Below are positions 9,187 through 21,182 of a DNA stretch of 64,000 bases, in pieces. Every line of letters begins with the position of its first letter. The first letter of the stretch is position 1. Below the pieces are notes generated by a model. It ran no database searches and had not been told where the DNA came from. It saw only the letters and a list, made by a program, of their open reading frames with translations. The stretch comes from an uncultured Nesterenkonia sp. (GTDB lineage Bacteria; Actinomycetota; Actinomycetes; Actinomycetales; Micrococcaceae), in contig CAMIAK010000005.1 of the NCBI GenBank assembly GCA_946222885.1, positions 141,893-205,892 on the forward strand, given 5' to 3'. A program made the position numbers and the translations under genes.

Positions 9187-9773
9187 GCAGCCTCTCTCTG
9201 ACCGCAGCGCCGGTCCCAGCCGCCATGACCCTGACCTACCTCAACTACTTCTGGGTCTCGCTGGGAGCGATCCTGCTCTTCGGCGGGCTGATCTGGCTGG
9301 GCTGGCGAAACCGCAAGCGCCGCCAGGGCCACCTGCCCGCCCCTGCTGAGGTCCCCGCCGAGATCCTAGACGCCGAGCCGCTGGCCGCCGGAGAGGGCAT
9401 GGTCATCGGCACCGTCCGGTCCGAGGACTATCTGGACCGGGTGGCCGTCCACGGGCTCGGCCTGCGGACCGACGGCCGGGTGGAGGTCCACGAGGCCGGC
9501 GTCGCGGTGCTGCGCGCCGGGGCCCCGAACTTCCTCATCACCCAGGACCTGCTGCGCCACACCCGCACGGATCGGGGCGTGGTCGGCAAATTCGTCGAGC
9601 GCGACGGGGCGCTCATCATCGGCTGGGAGCTGGGCGGGGAGCTCATCGAGACCGCCTTCCGCGCCCGCCATTCCGAATCGCACCAGCAGCTTCTCGAGGA
9701 GCTGCAGAAGCTCACCGGCCGCGGCGCAGACGCCCGCGGCGAAGACACCAGTGAGGAGTCCAACACCCCATGA
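9183..9773 (+). CDS. conserved membrane protein of the pyr operon
   Basis: Single-pass membrane protein of 196 residues: one hydrophobic helix at about residues 20-42 (YFWVSLGAILLFGGLIWLGW), a basic stop-transfer, then an approximately 130-residue cytoplasmic domain with alternating beta-like segments, and an acidic tail. Actinobacteria carry a similar export/membrane protein at this place between pyrC and carA (Rv1382 in M. tuberculosis). Function unknown. The ATGA overlaps on both sides imply stoichiometric co-translation with pyrC and carA, so a role in the pyrimidine pathway is possible but unproven. Confidence 0.8.
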   Translation: MSSLSLTAAPVPAAMTLTYLNYFWVSLGAILLFGGLIWLGWRNRKRRQGHLPAPAEVPAEILDAEPLAAGEGMVIGTVRSEDYLDRVAVHGLGLRTDGRVEVHEAGVAVLRAGAPNFLITQDLLRHTRTDRGVVGKFVERDGALIIGWELGGELIETAFRARHSESHQQLLEELQKLTGRGADARGEDTSEESNTP

Positions 9774-10994
9774 GAATCGAACCGGCGCTCTTCGTCCTCG
9801 AGGACGGAACCGTCCATGAGGGCACAGCCTATGGGGCACGCGGCAGCAGGCTCGGCGAGGCCGTCTTCGCCACCGGCATGACCGGCTACCAGGAGACCCT
9901 CACCGACCCCTCCTACGCCCGGCAGATCGTGGTGCAGACCGCCCCGCACATCGGCAACACCGGGGTCAACGACGAGGACCCCGAGTCCCGGAAGATCTGG
10001 GTGGCCGGCTATGTGGTCCGCGACGCCGCCCGCCGCCCCTCCAACTGGCGCTCGGTGCGCAGCCTGGAGGAGGAGCTCGCGGAACAGGGCGTGGTCGGGA
10101 TCAAGGACGTCGACACCCGGGCCATCACCCGGCACCTGCGCGACGCCGGTTCCATGAAGGCCGGCGTCTTCTCCGGGGAGGAGGCATCCCGCCCGGCGGC
10201 AGAGCTCATCGAGGAGGTCCGCTCCCAGCCCTCCATGAAGGGAGCCCGGCTGGCCGAGGAGGTCACCACGGCCGAGGCCTATGTCGTGGAGCCCGCCGAG
10301 CACGGCTGGCAGGGCGAGCCGCTGGCCTCGGTGGCCGCCATCGACCTCGGCCTGAAGAACATGACCCCGGTCCGGATGGCCGAGCGCGGCCTGCGGGTGC
10401 ATGTGCTGCCGGCCACCACCACCTTCGCCGACATCGAGGCCCTGGGCGCCGACGGCGTCTTCCTCTCCAACGGTCCGGGCGACCCGGCCACGGCAGCCAC
10501 CCAGATCGGCCTGCTGCGCGAGGTCCTGGACGCCCGGAAGCCGTTCTTCGGCATCTGCTTCGGCAACCAGATCCTGGGACGGGCGCTGGGCTTCGGCACC
10601 TATAAGCTGCCCTTCGGCCACCGCGGCATCAACCAGCCGGTCATGGATCACGCCACCGGCAAGGTGGAGATCACCAGCCAGAACCACGGCTTCGCCGTGG
10701 ACGCCCCGGTGGGGGAGATCGTCTCCGCCCCCCAGGAGCAGTACGGCCGGGTGCAGGTCAGCCACTCCAGCCTCAACGACGACGTCGTCGAGGGACTGCG
10801 CTGCCTGGACATCCCCGCCTTCTCGGTCCAGTACCACCCCGAGGCCGCCGCCGGGCCGCATGACTCGGCCTACCTCTTCGACCGCTTCGTGGAGATGCTG
10901 ACCTCAGACCGCGTCATCACCGGCGCCGACACCCTTCCCCCTGAAGACCGGAGGCCCTCGGCCTCCGCCGAGACCACCGGAGGTTCCGCACTCC

Positions 10995-11002
<8 letters not shown>
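9770..11002 (+). CDS. carA: carbamoyl-phosphate synthase, small (glutaminase) subunit
   Basis: Class I glutamine amidotransferase that feeds ammonia to CarB for arginine and pyrimidine synthesis. N-terminal small-subunit domain (FATGMTGYQETLTDPSYA), then a glutaminase domain with the nucleophile Cys in FFGICFGNQILG and the His/Glu pair in QYHPEAAAGP. 410 residues, with a hydrophilic tail after the last family motif. Overlaps carB by 8 nt. Confidence 0.95.
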
Positions 11003-14299
<3,297 letters not shown>

Positions 14300-14303
<4 letters not shown>

Positions 14304-15169
14304 CCACTGCGGCGGGCGCCCCGGCGGGGTTCGGAGCCCGGCTCTCCGAGGCCATGGCGGAGCACGGGAGGCTCTGTGTGGGCATCGACCCGCATCCGGG
14401 GATGCTGCCCGCCTGGGGTCTCCCGGATGACGCCGCCGGGCTCAAGGAGTTCGGCCGCCGGGTCATCGCGGCGGCCGCCGGGCGGGTGGCCGCGGTGAAG
14501 CCGCAGATCGCCTTCTTCGAGCGCTACGGCTCCGCCGGCATGGAGGCACTGGCAGAGATCCAGGCACAGGCCCGCCAGGCCGGGCTGCTGGTCATCGCCG
14601 ACGCCAAGCGCGGGGACATCGGCTCCACCATGGCGGCCTATGCCGAGGCATGGCTGAACCCGGAGTCCGAGTTCGCCGCCGACGCCCTGACGGTGACGCC
14701 CTTCCTCGGCTTCGGCTCGCTGAGCCCGGCTGTGGAGGCGGCGCAGGCCTATGGGGCGGGGCTCTTCGTGCTGGCGCTGACCTCCAACCCGGAGGGCCAC
14801 GAGGTCCAGCTGGCCCGGGCCGCCGGGGCGACTGTGGCCGGGGAGATCGTCGCTGCGGCCGCCGCGTCGAACAGGGGGGTCTCCGCGGGCGGGGCGCTCG
14901 GGGACATCGGGATCGTGGTCGGGGCTACCACCGCCGGCCTGGCCGCCCAGCAGGGGATCGACCTCACCGCCGGCCGGATGCCGATCCTGGCCCCCGGCTA
15001 CGGGGCCCAGGGGGCCACCGCGGCCGAGCTGGGGGAGAGCTTCGGGGCCGCCTACCGGGACCAGGTCCTGGTGAACGCCTCCCGCAGCATCCTCTCCGCC
15101 GGTCCGGAGGTGGAGGGACTGGCTGCGGCGATCGAACAGGCCCGGGCTGAGCTGGGGCTTTTCCGGTGA
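14300..15169 (+). CDS. pyrF: orotidine 5'-phosphate decarboxylase (type 2)
   Basis: Decarboxylates OMP to UMP. The catalytic Asp-Lys-Asp array is in DAKRGDIGST; the N-terminal CVGIDPHPGML and the late LAPGYGAQGA phosphate-binding loop are typical of the long actinobacterial/myxobacterial type. 289 residues, GTG start overlapping the carB stop (GTGA). Last gene of the pyr operon; pyrD and pyrE are not in the window. Confidence 0.94.
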
Positions 15170-15196
15170 GCGCCGTCACAGCTGAGTCATTGCCTA

Positions 15197-15225
15197 TTGC
15201 CCCTCGGAGGATTTGCCGCTAGATT
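15197..15225 (+). promoter_or_regulatory. predicted sigma-70-type promoter for mihF-gmk
   Basis: TTGCCC (15197-15202), a 17-bp spacer and TAGATT (15220-15225) lie in the 111-base gap after pyrF. The leader to the mihF GTG would be about 48 nt and includes a ttgagg/gagga Shine-Dalgarno region. Confidence 0.5.
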
Positions 15226-15280
15226 CTGCCTCATGTGACGTCCGGCATGCCCAGCCGCCCCACCTTGAGGAGAATCAACC

Positions 15281-15604
15281 GTGGCTCTGCGAGAACTGAG
15301 CAAGGAAGAGCGCGACACAGCCCGGAAGAAGGCTCTGGCAGCACGCATCGAGCGCGCAGAGCTCAAGAAGGACTTCGGCTCCGGGAAGCTCAGCTTCTCC
15401 GAGGTGCTGAAGAGGGCGGACTCCTCGGAGGCGGTGGCCCGCCTGAAGACCCTCGAGCTGCTCGAATCGCTGCCCGGCATCGGCCGGGTCACAGCCGGTA
15501 AGGTCCTGGAGGAGCTGGGCATCTCGGAGAACCGGCGCATCGGCGGCCTGGGGGTGAAGCAGCGCGCCTCCCTGTCCGAGTATCTGGCAGAATTGGCGGA
15601 ATGA
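15281..15604 (+). CDS. mihF: integration host factor, actinobacterial type (mIHF)
   Basis: Small nucleoid-associated DNA-bending protein, 107 residues, unrelated to proteobacterial IHF. Long basic N-terminal helix (residues about 5-35, Lys/Arg-rich), then a helix-hairpin-helix-like DNA-binding motif LESLPGIGRVTAGKVLEELG. GTG start with a gaggag SD. In actinobacteria it commonly lies before gmk and rpoZ, as here; its stop overlaps the gmk ATG. Confidence 0.93.
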   Translation: MALRELSKEERDTARKKALAARIERAELKKDFGSGKLSFSEVLKRADSSEAVARLKTLELLESLPGIGRVTAGKVLEELGISENRRIGGLGVKQRASLSEYLAELAE

Positions 15605-16185
15605 CCCGCCCCGAGCTCCCCGCACAGCCCACGGTCACCGTCCTGGCCGGCCCCACGTCGGTCGGCAAGTCGACGATGAGCCGGTACATCAGGACCACCT
15701 ACCCCCAGGTGCACTTCTCCGTCTCGGCGACCACCCGGCCCCCTCGTCCCGGAGAGGCCGACGGGGAGGACTACCACTTCATCGACCCGGTGCGCTTCGA
15801 CGAGCTCGTCGAGGCAGGGGAGTTCCTCGAGTGGGCCACCGTCCACCAGAAGCACCGCTACGGTACGCTGCGCTCCACCGTGGAGGCGGCTCTGGCTGAG
15901 GGGAAGAGCGTGCTGCTGGAGATCGACCTGCAGGGCGCGCGGCAGGTGAGGCAGACCATGCCCGAGGCTCAGTTCGTCTTCCTCGCCCCGCCGACCTGGG
16001 ACGATCTGGTCTCCCGCCTCATCGGGCGCGGCACCGAGAGCGAGGACGAACAGCAGCGCCGCCTGGAAACCGCTAAGATGGAGCTCGCGGCAGAATCGGA
16101 ATTCGACGTCACCGTCATCAATGACGACGTCGAGCGTGCCGCAGCCGAACTGGTGAAGCTCATGGGCTTCGAGACCGCTTCCTGA
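15601..16185 (+). CDS. gmk: guanylate kinase
   Basis: Phosphorylates GMP to GDP, supplying GTP and alarmone precursors. P-loop GPTSVGKST at residues 17-25 (the family more often has GPSGVGKxT), GMP-binding SVSATTRPPRPGE and GEDYHFID, and the VLLEIDLQGARQV segment. 194 residues, ATGA overlap with mihF. Confidence 0.94.
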   Translation: MTRPELPAQPTVTVLAGPTSVGKSTMSRYIRTTYPQVHFSVSATTRPPRPGEADGEDYHFIDPVRFDELVEAGEFLEWATVHQKHRYGTLRSTVEAALAEGKSVLLEIDLQGARQVRQTMPEAQFVFLAPPTWDDLVSRLIGRGTESEDEQQRRLETAKMELAAESEFDVTVINDDVERAAAELVKLMGFETAS

Positions 16186-16240
16186 AGCCGGCGCCAGCAG
16201 AGACTTTCCCCGTATCAGCAACCGAAGGACACCGTTTCAA

Positions 16241-16504
16241 GTGACCGAGCAGTTCGAAGGCATCATCAACCCGCCGATCGACTCCCTGATGGAGAAGAGC
16301 GACTCCAAGTACGCCCTGGTGCTCTTCGCCGCCAAGCGTGCGCGCCAGATCAACGCGTACTACGCGCAGCTGCACGAGGGCCTCTTCGAGTACGTCGGGC
16401 CGCTGGTGGACACCAAGCTCAACGAGAAGCCGCTGTCCATCTCCCTGCGCGAGATCAATGAGGACCTCCTCGTCAACCACCCGGCGGCCAACCCCGCCTC
16501 CTGA
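16241..16504 (+). CDS. rpoZ: DNA-directed RNA polymerase omega subunit
   Basis: 87-residue assembly chaperone of the beta' subunit. The core motif SKYALVLFAAKRARQINAYY matches actinobacterial omega. GTG start with SD ccgaaggac. It lies 55 nt after gmk. Confidence 0.94.
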   Translation: MTEQFEGIINPPIDSLMEKSDSKYALVLFAAKRARQINAYYAQLHEGLFEYVGPLVDTKLNEKPLSISLREINEDLLVNHPAANPAS

Positions 16505-16532
16505 GCCTTCCCAGGCATAGGACATCGACCTG

Positions 16533-17789
16533 ATGCGCATCGTCCTCGGAGTCAGCGGCGGCATCGCCGCCTATAAGGCAGTGCACCTGCTGCGGCTCCT
16601 GCGTGAGGACGGGCATCAGGTCGACGTCATTCCCACGCCCTCCTCCCTGGAGTTCGTGGGGAAGGCCACCTGGGAGGCCATCAGCGGCCGCCCGGTGACC
16701 ACCTCCGTCTTCGAAGGCGTGGAGCAGGTCCGCCACGTCCGGCTCGGCCAGGAGGCTGACCTGGTCCTCGTCGCCCCTGCCACTGCAGATCTGCTCGCCC
16801 GCGTCCGCGCCGGGATGGCTGATGACCTGCTGACCTCTACGCTGCTGGCCACCCAGGCGCCCACTCTGCTGGTGCCGGCCATGCACACCGAGATGTGGCA
16901 GAACCCGGCGACGGCGGACAATGTCGCCGTGCTGCGCAGCCGCGGCGTCCACGTCATGGATCCGGCCGTCGGCCGGCTGACCGGCAGGGACTCAGGACCC
17001 GGGCGCCTGCCGGAGCCCGAACAGATCAAGGTCCGCGCGGATGGGCTGCTCGCCGCCCCCGAAGGCCCGCTGACCGGACGGCGTCTGGTCGTCACCGCCG
17101 GCGGGACCCGCGAGCCGCTGGACCCCGTCCGGTACCTGGGCAACCGGTCCTCCGGCAAGCAGGGCATCGCTCTCGCCCTGGAGGCCGCCGCGCAGGGCGC
17201 CGAGGTCACCCTCATCGCCGGGGTCATCGAGGCAGAGCTGCCGCAGAACCCGCCGGCGAACTTCGCCGTGGAGCGGGTGGAGACCGCCCAGCAGCTCCAT
17301 CAGGCGGTGCTGCGCAGCGCCGAACAGGCCGATGTGCTCATCATGGCCGCCGCCGTCGCCGACTTCCGTCCGGCCGACTACGCCCCGGCGAAGATCAAGA
17401 AGACCGAGGACGGGCAGAACCCGGTCATCGCGCTGGAGCGGAACCCGGACATCCTCGCCGACGTCGTGCGCCGCCGGAGCTCCTCCGGCGCCGGACCGGC
17501 CGTCATCGTCGGCTTCGCCGCCGAGACCGGGGACGAGGACACCGAGCCGCTGGAGCTCGCCCGGCAGAAGCTGCTGCGCAAGGGCTGTGAGCTGCTGGTG
17601 CTGAACCGTGTGGGCGAGAACCTCGTCTTCGGGCAGGAGGACACCGAGATCCACATCCTCGCCTCCTCCGGGGCCCAAGGGGTGCTCGCAGGGACGGAGC
17701 CGGTGCATGTCACCGGAACCAAGCGCCAGGCCGCGGCCGCCGTCGTGGACCGTGCCGCCCAGCTGCTTCAGTCTGTCTCACCGCTCTGA
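16533..17789 (+). CDS. coaBC: bifunctional phosphopantothenoylcysteine decarboxylase / phosphopantothenate-cysteine ligase
   Basis: Two successive coenzyme A steps in one 418-residue protein. The N-terminal flavoprotein (CoaC) half has VSGGIAAYKAVHLL, the conserved His in QVRHVRLG and the substrate loop PAMHTEMWQNPAT. The C-terminal CoaB half has VVTAGGTREPLDPVR, NRSSGKQG and the Lys-rich AKIKKTEDG loop. ATG 16533 follows a short gap after rpoZ. Confidence 0.95.
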   Translation: MRIVLGVSGGIAAYKAVHLLRLLREDGHQVDVIPTPSSLEFVGKATWEAISGRPVTTSVFEGVEQVRHVRLGQEADLVLVAPATADLLARVRAGMADDLLTSTLLATQAPTLLVPAMHTEMWQNPATADNVAVLRSRGVHVMDPAVGRLTGRDSGPGRLPEPEQIKVRADGLLAAPEGPLTGRRLVVTAGGTREPLDPVRYLGNRSSGKQGIALALEAAAQGAEVTLIAGVIEAELPQNPPANFAVERVETAQQLHQAVLRSAEQADVLIMAAAVADFRPADYAPAKIKKTEDGQNPVIALERNPDILADVVRRRSSSGAGPAVIVGFAAETGDEDTEPLELARQKLLRKGCELLVLNRVGENLVFGQEDTEIHILASSGAQGVLAGTEPVHVTGTKRQAAAAVVDRAAQLLQSVSPL

Positions 17790-17853
17790 GGTGCTGGGAA
17801 CGCCGCCTGCGTCCCCGTATGACATGCATACCAGCCCCTCGGGGCTCCAGCGA

Positions 17854-17859
17854 TAGGAT
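17854..17859 (+). promoter_or_regulatory. -10 box (TAGGAT) for a leaderless metK transcript
   Basis: TAGGAT ends 6 nt before the GTG start and no SD is present. Directly upstream a short GC hairpin (agccc/gggct, 17833-17847) occupies the expected -35 region; it could end coaBC transcription or act as an operator. No SAM riboswitch motif is visible. Confidence 0.45.
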
Positions 17860-17865
17860 GAGCCG

Positions 17866-19065
17866 GTGACCACTACAGATTCCCTGCGCCTGTTCACCTC
17901 GGAGTCGGTGACGATCGGGCATCCGGACAAGATCTGCGACCAGATCTCCGACGCGATCCTCGACGCCATGCTGGAGGCGGACCCCGATTCGCGCGTCGCC
18001 GTCGAGACCCTCACCACCACTGGCCTGGTCCATGTGGCCGGCGAGGTGACCACCTCCGGCTATGTGGAGATCCCGCAGATCGTGCGGAACACTCTGCTGG
18101 ACATCGGCTACGACTCCTCTGCCAACGGGTTCGACGGGGCGCGGGTGGGCGTCTCGGTCAGCATCGGCCAGCAGTCCCCGGACATCGCCGGCGGAGTCTT
18201 CAACTCCCTGGAGGCCCGCGGCGGGGCTCAGGACCCCCGTGACGCCCAGGGCGCGGGCGACCAGGGCATCATGTTCGGCTACGCCACCAATGAGACCGAC
18301 AGCTACATGCCGACCTCCATCGCGCTGGCCCACCGGCTCTCCGCACGGCTGACCGAGGTGCGCAAGACCGGAGAACTGGACTATCTGCGCCCCGACGGCA
18401 AGACCCAGGTCACCATCGGCTACGACGGCGAGCGGCCGGTCAGCCTGGACACCGTGGTGGTCTCCACCCAGCACGCCGACCAGATCAGCCAGGAGCAGCT
18501 GCAGGCGGACGTCTCCGCCCACGTGATCGCCCCGGTCATGGAGGCCTCCGGGCTGGACGCGGCCGCCCACACCGAGATCATCAACCCCTCCGGACCCTTC
18601 GTGGTCGGAGGGCCGGTGGGCGATGCCGGCCTGACCGGGCGCAAGATCATCGTGGACACCTACGGCGGCTTCGCCCGCCACGGCGGCGGCGCCTTCTCCG
18701 GCAAGGACCCGTCCAAGGTGGACCGCTCCGCGGCCTACGCCATGCGCTGGGTGGCCAAGAACGTGGTGGCCGCCGGGCTGGCGGACCGCGCTGAGATCCA
18801 GATCGCCTATGCGATCGGCCGTGCCCACCCGGTGGGCATCTACGTGGAGACCTTCGGCACCGAGACCGTGGACCCCGCGCAGATCTCCGCCGCCATCGGA
18901 GAGGTCTTCGACCTGCGCCCGCTGGGCATCATCGAGGACCTGGACCTCAAGCGCCCCATCTACCGGGAGACCGCGAAGAACGGGCACTTCGGCCAGGAGG
19001 GCGAGTCCTTCCCCTGGGAGCGGCTGGACCGCGTGGAGGCCCTGAAGTCCTGGTTCGGAGCCTGA
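17866..19065 (+). CDS. metK: S-adenosylmethionine synthetase
   Basis: Makes SAM from methionine and ATP. Family motifs: GHPDKICDQISDAILD, GAGDQGIMFGYATNE (P-loop-like), and GGGAFSGKDPSKVDRSAAY. 399 residues. Oddity: the near-invariant Glu of the SVTEGHPDK motif is Ile here (SVTIGHPDK); the adjacent ATP/Mg ligands (His, Asp) are kept. The GTG start follows a -10 box by 6 nt, so the mRNA is probably leaderless. Confidence 0.95.
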   Translation: MTTTDSLRLFTSESVTIGHPDKICDQISDAILDAMLEADPDSRVAVETLTTTGLVHVAGEVTTSGYVEIPQIVRNTLLDIGYDSSANGFDGARVGVSVSIGQQSPDIAGGVFNSLEARGGAQDPRDAQGAGDQGIMFGYATNETDSYMPTSIALAHRLSARLTEVRKTGELDYLRPDGKTQVTIGYDGERPVSLDTVVVSTQHADQISQEQLQADVSAHVIAPVMEASGLDAAAHTEIINPSGPFVVGGPVGDAGLTGRKIIVDTYGGFARHGGGAFSGKDPSKVDRSAAYAMRWVAKNVVAAGLADRAEIQIAYAIGRAHPVGIYVETFGTETVDPAQISAAIGEVFDLRPLGIIEDLDLKRPIYRETAKNGHFGQEGESFPWERLDRVEALKSWFGA

Positions 19066-19119
19066 TCCCGGTCTCCTGAGGGCGTCGGGCCGCCGTCGTC
19101 TCATGTCAGAGGCGGAGGA

Positions 19120-19125
19120 TACGAT
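19120..19125 (+). promoter_or_regulatory. -10 box (TACGAT) for a leaderless priA transcript
   Basis: TACGAT ends 6 nt before ATG 19132, the same spacing as at metK; no SD separates it from the start codon. Confidence 0.35.
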
Positions 19126-19131
19126 CGGACT

Positions 19132-21147
19132 ATGCCCGGCACCGGAACCCCAGACCCGTCTCAGCAGCCTGCGCTGCTCGACGCTCTGGCTCCGCCACCG
19201 CCGCAGAGGCTCCCGGCCGGAGCGGCCGAGCATCTGCCCATCGCCCGGGTGCTGATCGAGAGCCCCGTCCCGCATCTGGACCGCCCCTTCGACTATGCGG
19301 TCCCCGTGGACCTGGAGGAGAAGGTCGTCCCCGGCTGCCGGGTGAAGGTGCGCTTCTCCGGACGTGAGATGTCCGGCTATGTGCTCAGCCGGGCGGAGGC
19401 CCCGGAGACCTCCTCCCGCCTCTCTCTGATCGCGAAGGTCGTCTCCGCTCTGCCGGTGCTCTCCCCGGAGGTGCTGACTCTGGCGGAGAAGGCCGCAGCC
19501 CGCGGGGCAGGGGTCACCTCGGACGTTCTGCGGGCGGCGATCCCCTCCCGGGTGGCCCGGGTGGAGAAGGAGTTCGAGGGGGAGCGCGTCCCTGAGCCCG
19601 AGCTCAGTCCGAAGGATCCGGGGCCGCGACAGGCCGGGCTGGCGCTGAAGTCCTACGGGGCCGAGGGATGGCCCCGGCAGATCCTCGAGACGGTGCGCCG
19701 CTGCATGGAGGCCGGGGGAGACGCCGTCGTCGTGCTTCCGGACCAGCGCGACGTCGACCTCGCCGCGGAGCTGCTGGAGGAGGAGTTCGGCGAACTGGTG
19801 GCCCGGCTGACTGCGGAGATGGGCCCGACGCCGCGCTACCGGTCCTTTCTGCGGCTGCGCTACGAGCAGGCCCGGGTGGCCGTGGGGACCCGCTCGGCGG
19901 TGTTCGCCCCGGTGCCGCGGCCGCGGCTGATCATCGTGGTGGACGACGCCGAACACACCCACGCCGAGCCCAGAGCCCCTTACCACCATGTGCGGGAGGT
20001 CGCCCTGCTGCGCACGGTGCTCACCGGTGCGGCACTGCTGTTCCTCTCCACCTCCCGCAGCCTGGAGGTCCAGCGGCTGGTTGAGCGCGGCTGGCTGGAG
20101 GAGCTGGCCCCGGAGCGGGAGCGGCGCCGGGCGGCGGCCCCCCGGATGATCGCCACTGCCGACTCCTATCAGCAGGAGCGGGAGCCGGCCTATCGTCAGG
20201 CCAGGCTGCCCGCGGCGGCCTACCGGGCGGCCCGGGAGGGTCTGGAGCACGGGCCGGTGCTCATCCAGGTGGCCCGCAGCGGCTTCGTCCCCGCCGTGGT
20301 CTGCGAGCGCTGCCGGACCCGGCAGCAGTGCCCCACCTGCCACGGCCCGCTGGCCGTGCCGCCGCACCATGGCCAGTCGGGCACCCTGCGCTGCCGCTGG
20401 TGCGGGCTGCATCACCGCCGGCATCGCTGCGCCGAATGTGGGCACACCGGTTTCCGCGCCGGTTCCCGCGGGGCCGACCGCACCGCCCAGGAGCTGGGCC
20501 GGGCCTTCCCGAACACTGCGGTCATCTCCTCGACCTCGGACCATCCCGTCACCGAGGTCGGAGAGGCCCCTGCCCTGGTGGTCAGCACCCCCGGGGTGGA
20601 GCCGGTGGCGCAGACGGGCTATTCCGCCGCGCTGCTGCTGGATGGGGACTCCCAGCTGTCTCGCGAAGGGCTCGACGTCCCCCGGCAGGTGCTGGCGCGC
20701 TGGTTCCGGGCGGCCTCCCTGGTCCGACCGCAGAGCAGGACCCCGGAGGAGGCGGGGACCGTGGTGGTCACCGCCGATGCGGAAGAGCTGACCGCGCCTC
20801 TGGTGCGCTGGGATCCGGTGGGCTACGCCCGGCGGGAGCTCTACAGCCGCCTGGAGCTGGGCCTTCCCCCGGCCACCCGCATGCTCAGCCTCACCGGGGA
20901 GCAGGCGGAGGCCGAGAGCTTCATCGCCCAGGTCCGCCTGCCGGAGCGCGTGAGTTGGATCGGCCCGACCCATATGGAGGACGGCCGGCACCGGTACCTG
21001 CTCTTCTTCGGCTACGCGCAGGCGGAGGACATCGTCGGGGAGATCCGCCGGATCCGGCGGACCCACAGCGCGCAGCCGGCCGGACGCTCCGCCACCGCCC
21101 GCGGGCTGCGCATCGCCGTGGACGACCTCGGCGCTCTGCAGATCTGA
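19132..21147 (+). CDS. priA: probable primosomal protein N' (PriA), helicase-motif-deficient
   Basis: Replication-restart protein, 671 residues. The 3'-DNA-binding domain (IARVLIESPVPHLDRPFDYA) comes first. The zinc-binding domain keeps all four Cys pairs: CERC, CPTC, CRWC and CAEC. The Walker A loop is absent and the DEAH-like motif is degraded to VDDAEHTH, as is usual in actinobacterial PriA, so ATPase/helicase activity is doubtful. Its role is probably structural loading at restart sites. Convergent with the hydrolase gene 35 nt away. Confidence 0.9.
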   Translation: MPGTGTPDPSQQPALLDALAPPPPQRLPAGAAEHLPIARVLIESPVPHLDRPFDYAVPVDLEEKVVPGCRVKVRFSGREMSGYVLSRAEAPETSSRLSLIAKVVSALPVLSPEVLTLAEKAAARGAGVTSDVLRAAIPSRVARVEKEFEGERVPEPELSPKDPGPRQAGLALKSYGAEGWPRQILETVRRCMEAGGDAVVVLPDQRDVDLAAELLEEEFGELVARLTAEMGPTPRYRSFLRLRYEQARVAVGTRSAVFAPVPRPRLIIVVDDAEHTHAEPRAPYHHVREVALLRTVLTGAALLFLSTSRSLEVQRLVERGWLEELAPERERRRAAAPRMIATADSYQQEREPAYRQARLPAAAYRAAREGLEHGPVLIQVARSGFVPAVVCERCRTRQQCPTCHGPLAVPPHHGQSGTLRCRWCGLHHRRHRCAECGHTGFRAGSRGADRTAQELGRAFPNTAVISSTSDHPVTEVGEAPALVVSTPGVEPVAQTGYSAALLLDGDSQLSREGLDVPRQVLARWFRAASLVRPQSRTPEEAGTVVVTADAEELTAPLVRWDPVGYARRELYSRLELGLPPATRMLSLTGEQAEAESFIAQVRLPERVSWIGPTHMEDGRHRYLLFFGYAQAEDIVGEIRRIRRTHSAQPAGRSATARGLRIAVDDLGALQI

Positions 21148-21175
21148 CCCTGCAGATCTGACCCTGCAGATCCGG
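21136..21175 (+). repeat. 14-bp tandem repeat across the priA stop codon
   Basis: The unit ctgcagatctgacc occurs at 21136-21149 and 21150-21163, with a partial third copy (ctgcagatc) to about 21172. The first copy contains the priA stop. It probably arose by slippage; the copies add stop codons but no obvious hairpin terminator. Confidence 0.75.
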
Positions 21176-21182
21176 CGCCGCC

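Noticed and set aside
17790..17865. SAM riboswitch upstream of metK
   Set aside because: Only 76 nt are available, no SAM-I/II/IV motifs are seen, and the -10 box sits 6 nt before the start codon.
17710..21066. 1,100-codon antisense frame across metK and priA
   Set aside because: Same G+C artefact; both sense genes have complete family motifs.
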